Origin: Betaproteobacteria bacterium
GTDB taxonomy: Bacteria > Pseudomonadota > Gammaproteobacteria > Burkholderiales > SG8-41
Reading direction: 5' to 3'
Assembly: GCA_020028375.1 (NCBI GenBank)
Contig: JAHZNX010000009.1
Coordinates: forward strand, 1-18,470
Length of the DNA stretch: 18,470 nt
Positions 14,338 through 18,470 of this stretch are shown here, piece after piece. The position numbers and the translations under genes were made by a program. The notes beneath the pieces were generated by a model that was given only the letters and a program-made list of their open reading frames with translations, had not been told where the DNA came from and searched no databases. Position 1 is the stretch's first letter, and every line of letters starts with the position of its first letter.

Positions 14338-14423
14338 GGGTGTTCTCCTTGTGGTATGTTTCGGCAAAAGCCGCCGCCAAAGAATACCCGCGCGCACCAT
14401 CGAGGGCAACAGGAAGAAGAATC

Positions 14424-15386
14424 ATGAATATGGCCGTTTGTAATGCGCTGGCAGCATTGACGGCCGCGCTCGCAGGAGCTGCATCCGTTCATGCACAGTA
14501 TCCGACGAGGACGATACGATTCATCGTGCCGTTCGCGGCGGGGAGCGGATCCGATACGGTCGCGCGTTTCGTCCAGCCGCAGCTCTCCGCGGCGCTCGGT
14601 CAACAGGTCGTCATCGACAATCGCCCCGGCGCGGCGGGCAACCTCGGTGCGGAGATTGCTGCCAAGGCCCCTGCCGACGGCTATACGGTGATGCTGGGCA
14701 TCAGCGCCCACGCCATCAGCATGTCGCTTTACACCAAGCCCGGCTTCGACCTCGTCAGGGATTTCGCGCCAGTCACGATGCTCGCTTCGGGGTCGTTCAC
14801 GCTGGCAACGCACCCTTCGCTCCCGGCGAAGTCGGTGAAAGAGCTGGTCGCCTTCGCGAAAATACGGCCCGGTGAGATCAACGTTGCGACCGCAGGCGCA
14901 ACCATACGGCTCGCGGCGAAGATGCTCGAGAGCATGGCAGGAATCAGGATGACGGAGGTCAGTTACAAGGGCACGCCCCAGGCCATCACCGCGGTGATCA
15001 GCGGCGAGACCTCGGTCGGGTTTCCCGCCACCAGCGCCGTGATCCCGCACGTGCGCGCCGGGAAGCTGCGCGCGCTCGCGGTCACGACGCCCAGGCGCTC
15101 GTCCATGGCGCCCGACGTTCCGACCTTGTCCGAGGCCGGCATCCCCGGCTACGACGTGACCACATGGTACGGCCTGCTGGTCCCGGCAGGAGCCTCGAAA
15201 GAGGTCGTCGTCCGGCTGCACGGGGCGGCGGCGAGCGCGATGGCGAATTCCGCGGTGAAGGAGCGGTTCGCCGCGACCGATCTCGAACCCAATATGTCAA
15301 CGCCCGAAGAGTTCGCGACCTACATCCGCGGCGAAATCGTGAAATGGGCAAAGGTGATCAGAGAGTCCGGTATCCAGGTCGAGTAG
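14424..15386 (+). CDS. Bug/TctC-family periplasmic solute-binding protein
   Basis: This 320-residue TTT-family receptor has a signal peptide ending near AGAASVHAQ (residue about 24). The Bug landmarks are all in place: YPTRTIRFIVPFAAGSGSDTVARFV (the carboxylate-binding loop), VVIDNRPGAAGNLGAEIAAKAPADGYTV, FAPVTML, VSYKGTPQAITAVISGE, LRALAVTTPRRSSMAPDVPTLSEAGIPGYDVTTWYGLLVPAG, and the C-terminal EEFATYIRGEIVKWAKVI. The frame is open from 14340, but ATG 14424 is chosen because AGGAAGAAG precedes it and the protein then begins with the signal peptide. It diverges from the Sec-peroxiredoxin across 86 bp. The AroE-like gene begins 18 bp later, so this receptor probably delivers that enzyme's substrate or a related compound (inference). 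Confidence 0.93.
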   Translation: MNMAVCNALAALTAALAGAASVHAQYPTRTIRFIVPFAAGSGSDTVARFVQPQLSAALGQQVVIDNRPGAAGNLGAEIAAKAPADGYTVMLGISAHAISMSLYTKPGFDLVRDFAPVTMLASGSFTLATHPSLPAKSVKELVAFAKIRPGEINVATAGATIRLAAKMLESMAGIRMTEVSYKGTPQAITAVISGETSVGFPATSAVIPHVRAGKLRALAVTTPRRSSMAPDVPTLSEAGIPGYDVTTWYGLLVPAGASKEVVVRLHGAAASAMANSAVKERFAATDLEPNMSTPEEFATYIRGEIVKWAKVIRESGIQVE

Positions 15387-15404
15387 CCGACCGCTTCTCC
15401 CATC

Positions 15405-16262
15405 ATGGCGCATCCTGATCGCTTTCTGCTGGCCGGTGTCATGGGCTGGCCCGTCATGCACTCGCGCTCGCCGCTGCTGCACAACTACTGGTTCAAGCGG
15501 CACGGGCTGGCCGGAACCTACGTGCCGCTCGCGATCAGGCCTGAAGGGCTCGCCGAAGCGCTGCGCGCGCTGCATCCGCTGGGCTTCGCGGGCGTGAACC
15601 TCACCATCCCTCACAAGCAGCACGCCATGACGCTTGTGGACGAAGTGGATCCCGTAGCGATCCGCATCGGCGCGATCAGCTGCGTGGTGGTGAGGCCCGA
15701 CGGGTCGCTTACCGGGAGCAACAACGATTGCTACGGATTCATTCACAATGTGAAACAAGCCGAGCCGGGCTGGCGGGCAAGTGCGGGACCGGTCGTGGTG
15801 CTCGGCGCCGGCGGCGGTGCCCGCGCGGTGTGCTACGGCCTGCTGCAGGAGGGCGCAAAGAAGATCCGGCTCGTCAATCGCACGTTAGCCCGCGCCAAAG
15901 GCATCGCTGCCGAATTGGGCAGCGCAATCGAGGCTTCGCCCTGGGAATATCGCCACGATGCGCTTGAAGGCGCCGCGATGGCGGTCAACGCCACGAGCCA
16001 AGGCATGTCCGGCCAGCCTGCGCTCGACATCCGGCTCGACAAGCTGCCGAAAGGCGCCCTCGCCGCCGATATCATCTATACCCCGCTGGAGACGCCGTTT
16101 CTCGCCGCGGCCCGCAACCGCGGCAACCGAACCGTGAACGGCCTCGGCATGCTGCTGCACCAGGGCCGGCCCGCCTGGAAAACCTGGTTTGGTATTGAAC
16201 CCGAGGTGACGGCGGAACTGCGGGCGCTGATGGAAAAAAGCCTCGTTGCGCCCGATAACTAA
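15405..16262 (+). CDS. Shikimate dehydrogenase-like (AroE family) oxidoreductase
   Basis: This 285-residue enzyme has both AroE domains. The substrate domain shows VMGWPVMHSRSPLLHNYWF (Ser20 and Ser22), GVNLTIPHKQ with catalytic Lys71, and SNNDCYGF with catalytic Asp108. The NAD(P) domain has GAGGGAR (134-140), VNRTLARA, VNATSQGM and the closing VNGLGMLLHQG. AroE reduces 3-dehydroshikimate to shikimate using NADPH. Two deviations stand out. The usual GAxNT before the catalytic Asp reads GAISC (89-93), so the substrate-contacting Asn is Ser92. The usual NTD triplet reads NND. With an upstream Bug receptor 18 bp away and a catabolic neighbourhood, a quinate/shikimate-type or other hydroxy-acid dehydrogenase in catabolism is as likely as biosynthetic AroE. 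No clear ribosome binding site is visible. Confidence 0.85.
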   Translation: MAHPDRFLLAGVMGWPVMHSRSPLLHNYWFKRHGLAGTYVPLAIRPEGLAEALRALHPLGFAGVNLTIPHKQHAMTLVDEVDPVAIRIGAISCVVVRPDGSLTGSNNDCYGFIHNVKQAEPGWRASAGPVVVLGAGGGARAVCYGLLQEGAKKIRLVNRTLARAKGIAAELGSAIEASPWEYRHDALEGAAMAVNATSQGMSGQPALDIRLDKLPKGALAADIIYTPLETPFLAAARNRGNRTVNGLGMLLHQGRPAWKTWFGIEPEVTAELRALMEKSLVAPDN

Positions 16263-16277
16263 AGTCCGAGGGCTGGT

Positions 16278-16298
16278 CCGTCAGCCGTCAGCCGCCAC
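16278..16298. repeat. Short heptamer repeat between convergent genes
   Basis: CCGTCAG, CCGTCAG and CCGCCAC run in tandem up to the stop of the class II aldolase gene. With GGCTG just to the left they can form a small stem (GGCTG/CAGCC). This is a weaker relative of the other heptad arrays and may end transcription from both sides. Confidence 0.4.
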
Positions 16299-17008
16299 TA
16301 CTGGTCGAGCTTGGCGCGGAAGTGGTCCCACGTGCGCTTGAAGAGGCTTTGCGTCCACAGTTTCTCCCGGCACAGCGCCACTTCTTCCGCGCTGAACGAG
16401 TAGGGCTTGCCGATTTGCAGCGCCATGTACTGGCGGTAGGCGTTCTCCTCGAGGTAGTTGGCGAGCACGAACGCCTCGACGATGTCCCTGCCCACCGTTA
16501 CCGCGCCGTGCGACTTCATCATCGCCGCGGGCCGGTCGCCGAGCGTGGCCGCCAGCCGATCGGCCATTGCCCGGTTGTTGATCGAGTTCGGCGAGTCGAG
16601 CACCGGCAGCGGGTGGACCAGCGAGCCCTGGGCGTAGACCGGCAGGTAGCCGTGGCCGGTCATGGTGAGGAACGTGGACCACTTCGGGTGCGCGTGCACG
16701 ACCGCGTTCACATCCTTCCGCGCGCGGTAGATGCCGGCATGGAGATGGAATTCGAGCGGCGGCTTGCCGTTGCCCTCGATCACGTTGCCTTCCATGTCGA
16801 TCGTGCAGATGTCGCCGACCTTGAGCTGGCTCCTCTGGCAGGAGCCGATGTTGATCAGCATGCGGTCGCTCCCGAGACGGACACTGGCGTGGCCGTTGTA
16901 GTCGATGATGTCGGAGCGCTCCAGCATGCGTATGCAGTCGACGAGCTGCTGCTTCAGCTCGGCTACCGATCTCGCGTCCTCTCGTTGCTTCACTGCGGTA
17001 TCTGCCAT
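16298..17008 (-). CDS. Class II aldolase/adducin family protein (second of pair)
   Basis: This 236-residue protein has the class II aldolase/adducin fold. Zinc ligands are His105 and His107 (NAVVHAHPKW) and His167 (MMKSHGAVTVG); Glu86 in PPLEFHLHAGIYRARKDV corresponds to the catalytic acid/base or extra ligand. DYNGHASVRLGSDRMLIN is the usual N-terminal substrate region. The family includes sugar-phosphate aldolases and aromatic-acid decarboxylases such as the PhtC type. The frame opens at 17068, but ATG 17008 has GGAGG 6 bases upstream and is preferred. It lies 14 bp behind the first aldolase gene and is convergent with the AroE-like gene. Sequence alone does not fix the substrate. Confidence 0.87.
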   Translation of the reverse strand: MADTAVKQREDARSVAELKQQLVDCIRMLERSDIIDYNGHASVRLGSDRMLINIGSCQRSQLKVGDICTIDMEGNVIEGNGKPPLEFHLHAGIYRARKDVNAVVHAHPKWSTFLTMTGHGYLPVYAQGSLVHPLPVLDSPNSINNRAMADRLAATLGDRPAAMMKSHGAVTVGRDIVEAFVLANYLEENAYRQYMALQIGKPYSFSAEEVALCREKLWTQSLFKRTWDHFRAKLDQ

Positions 17009-17022
17009 GGATGCCTCCACTG

Positions 17023-17805
17023 TCACCAGTTTACCTGGGCGCGAACCTGCGCGCGCCAAAGGTCCCATGCGCGAGTGCCCGCGGTCCGGTTCGGTCCGTC
17101 CGCGAGGCGGCCCTCCTCCTCGTCAAGCGCCGCGATCGGCCCGCCGCCTCCCAGCGCCATCGTCCAGTGCTGGATGCGGGCATTGACCTCCGTGTAGACC
17201 GCGCGGAATACCGCCGACTGCAGCGTCGGCCCGCACGCCACGGACCCGTGCGCGCGCATGAGCACGATGTCCTTATTCCCCATGATCCCGGCAAGCGCCA
17301 CGCCCTTCGCCCCGTCGCTGACCAGCATGTCGGTGGCGCCGAATGCCTTGCGGATGTCGAACACCGGGACACCCGCCGCGACGAAGGCCGCGTTGTGGAA
17401 CATCGCCCGCATCGGCACGCCGACCAGCCCGAACGGGATGACCGAGGGCGAATGGCTGTGCACGACGGACATGATGTCCGGCCGGACCTTGTAGATCTCG
17501 CCATGAATGAAGCGCTCGAGGAAGCTGCCGCGGCCCCCGGCATTGCAGGGATTGCAGTCGAGATCGTACTCGATGATGTCCCCGGGGGTTACCAGCGCCG
17601 GTGCGATCGAACGCGCCATCAGGAAGCGGTCCGGCGCCGACGGATGGCGCATCGAGACGTGACCGAACCCGTCCACCACGCCCTGCGCGGCGAGAATGCG
17701 GCTCGCGGCCGCCAGGTCCCGCAGCAACTCGGCCGCTACCGCTCCGCCCGAACTGGGCGCGTCCATTGAAACTGCGGCCGGTGACCGGTGAGGGGATTTC
17801 ATCAT
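17023..17805 (-). CDS. Class II aldolase/adducin family protein (first of pair), decarboxylase-like
   Basis: This is a 260-residue class II aldolase-fold enzyme. Predicted metal ligands are His116 and His118 (SVVHSHSPS) and His186 (LMRAHGSVACG); Glu97 in SFLERFIHGEIYKVRPD is the acid/base position. VVDGFGHVSMRHP, EYDLDCNP and AVFRAVYTEVNARIQ resemble the subgroup annotated as 3,4-dihydroxyphthalate or carboxy-muconic-semialdehyde decarboxylases, which agrees with the dihydroxyphthalate-decarboxylase-like gene 35 bp upstream. It is clearly diverged from its downstream neighbour, so the pair is not a recent duplication. The start is uncertain: ATG 17805 and ATG 17766 both lack a good ribosome binding site, and heptad repeats cover the first residues, which favours 17766. 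Confidence 0.85.
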   Translation of the reverse strand: MMKSPHRSPAAVSMDAPSSGGAVAAELLRDLAAASRILAAQGVVDGFGHVSMRHPSAPDRFLMARSIAPALVTPGDIIEYDLDCNPCNAGGRGSFLERFIHGEIYKVRPDIMSVVHSHSPSVIPFGLVGVPMRAMFHNAAFVAAGVPVFDIRKAFGATDMLVSDGAKGVALAGIMGNKDIVLMRAHGSVACGPTLQSAVFRAVYTEVNARIQHWTMALGGGGPIAALDEEEGRLADGPNRTAGTRAWDLWRAQVRAQVNW

Positions 17806-17835
17806 CGCCCGTCACCCATCACTCATCACCCATTA
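17778..17835. repeat. Inverted heptad array at the 5' end of the first aldolase gene
   Basis: The left arm is two tandem CCGGTGA units (17778-17791). The right arm is four tandem units CCCGTCA, CCCATCA, CTCATCA and CCCATTA (17808-17835) with the opposite core orientation (GGTGA against TCACC). The array fills the gap to the decarboxylase-like gene and extends into the annotated start of the aldolase gene. The layout mirrors the inverted array at 2232-2360. Confidence 0.65.
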
Positions 17836-17840
17836 CCGGT

Positions 17841-18470
17841 TCAAATGACGACCTTGGTCATCATGCCCTGCGGGAAAATCTCCTCGGGCTTGAAATGGCG
17901 GTGGGCGATGCCCTGCTGCCAGGTGTAGAGCGCCATCTGCTCCCAGGTCGGGCGGTTCTCCTCGATGCCGTAGGGGAACGGGTCGCCGCCGAACATCTCG
18001 CGCATGCTGCGCGCGTAGGTGGGGAGCCACGCCAGCGGATAGCGCGACACCGCGGAGTCGAGCAGGCGCTCGAGGCTGCGGCGCTTCGATTCCAGGAACG
18101 CGTTGTAGAGATTGCGCGCGACCCACGGGTTCTCGTCCAGGATCCGCTTCCTCATCGCGATGATGTGCATGATCGGCCACACCCGGGTGCGCTCGTAGTA
18201 CTCCTCCTCCATCTCGTGGTAGTTCGGCAGCAGGCGCGCGACGTCGGGATGCCCCTCGATGAAGCAGGTCGGCGGCCGCGCGATGATCGCGCAGTCGATG
18301 TCGCCCGCGGCCAGCAGCTCGGACAGCGACTTGTCGGCGACTCGCGTGAGCTTCACCCCCTTGGGGAGGTTCAACTCGACCTTTTCATCGCGGCCGGGCG
18401 CGTTCGCCCCCGCCTGGTACCAATGCACGTCCGTCAGCTTGACGCCCATGTCGTTGTGCATCCAGCCGCG
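17841..18470 (-). CDS. 4,5-dihydroxyphthalate decarboxylase-like protein (5' end outside window)
   Basis: The C-terminal 209 residues are present; the frame stays open to the window edge. The sequence begins RGWMHNDMGVKLTDVHWYQAG, followed by VELNLPKGVKLTRV, KSLSELLAAGDIDCAIIARPP, RVWPIMHIIAMRKRILDENPWVARNLYNAF and FPYGIEENRPTWEQMALYTWQQGIAHR. These blocks match the 4,5-dihydroxyphthalate decarboxylase (Pht5) family, which has a periplasmic-binding-protein-like fold related to NMT1/ABC substrate-binding proteins. Many members carry this name without biochemical proof, and no signal peptide can be checked because the N-terminus is missing. It is the first visible gene of the operon with the two aldolase-family genes, so a shared role in degrading a carboxylated aromatic compound is inferred. 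Confidence 0.82.
   Translation of the reverse strand, partial: RGWMHNDMGVKLTDVHWYQAGANAPGRDEKVELNLPKGVKLTRVADKSLSELLAAGDIDCAIIARPPTCFIEGHPDVARLLPNYHEMEEEYYERTRVWPIMHIIAMRKRILDENPWVARNLYNAFLESKRRSLERLLDSAVSRYPLAWLPTYARSMREMFGGDPFPYGIEENRPTWEQMALYTWQQGIAHRHFKPEEIFPQGMMTKVVI

Noticed and set aside
14340..14423. N-terminal extension of the second Bug gene
   Set aside because: It would put 28 charged residues before the signal peptide; ATG 14424 has a good AGGAAGAAG site.
16281..17805. The two aldolase genes as a recent tandem duplication
   Set aside because: Outside the metal-binding motifs the two proteins are strongly different in sequence.

Overview
This is an 18.5 kb window of GC-rich, gene-dense bacterial chromosome. 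Its content points to a Burkholderiales-like betaproteobacterium. It has two Bug-type periplasmic receptors of the tripartite tricarboxylate transporter (TTT) family, a YfcG-type glutathione transferase, a YgfX-like membrane protein, a DUF898/M48 gene pair and a Mla/Pqi-type lipid ABC operon. There is no 16S rRNA or other decisive taxonomic marker, so this placement is inference. I see no tRNA, rRNA, CRISPR array or insertion sequence. No gene-free stretch exceeds 300 bases.

Layout from left to right. (1) 1-848: a REP-like inverted pair of GC-rich palindromic units, then a yfcG-like GST on the minus strand. (2) 970-2220: a plus-strand MFS transporter. It converges on a minus-strand Bug receptor (2355-3416) across an inverted array of 15-bp units. 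(3) 3473-4812: three small minus-strand genes: an unrecognised soluble protein, a YgfX-like protein, and a membrane-anchored protein with a CxxC motif. (4) 4939-8378: an overlapping minus-strand operon for a MlaFEDB/PqiC-like phospholipid ABC system. Its order is STAS-MlaE permease, ATPase, MCE protein, lipoprotein. (5) 8498-8752: a plus-strand SemiSWEET sugar transporter. (6) 8780-12123: DUF898 membrane protein and an M48 protease with TPR/Sel1-like repeats, overlapping by 4 bp. (7) 12248-12784: a secreted coiled-coil protein with a clear Rho-independent terminator. (8) 13053-14337: a peroxiredoxin and a CmcJ/NvfI-like oxidoreductase, probably co-transcribed. (9) 14424-16262: a second Bug receptor followed closely by a shikimate-dehydrogenase-like gene. 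(10) 16298-18470: two class II aldolase/adducin family genes behind a 4,5-dihydroxyphthalate-decarboxylase-like gene that runs off the right edge.

The main discovery is the peroxiredoxin at 13879-14337. A simple reading splits it into two ORFs at an in-frame TGA (14203-14205). That TGA falls exactly where the peroxidatic cysteine of the PxxxTxxC motif should be. Homologous peroxiredoxin sequence continues in the same frame on both sides. There are hairpin-forming sequences immediately downstream, and the start codon has a good ribosome binding site. The best reading is an intact 152-residue selenocysteine peroxiredoxin that an ordinary annotation would miss or call a pseudogene.

The second theme is intergenic structure. 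Short-unit repeats built on GTGAC/GTCAC cores (7-bp or 15-bp periods, often as inverted arms) sit at several gene boundaries. A separate palindromic repeat pair lies at the left edge.

The right end looks catabolic. A solute receptor, an AroE-like dehydrogenase with an altered substrate motif, two aldolase-fold enzymes and a dihydroxyphthalate-decarboxylase-like protein suggest uptake and breakdown of an aromatic or hydroaromatic acid. The substrate cannot be read from the sequence.
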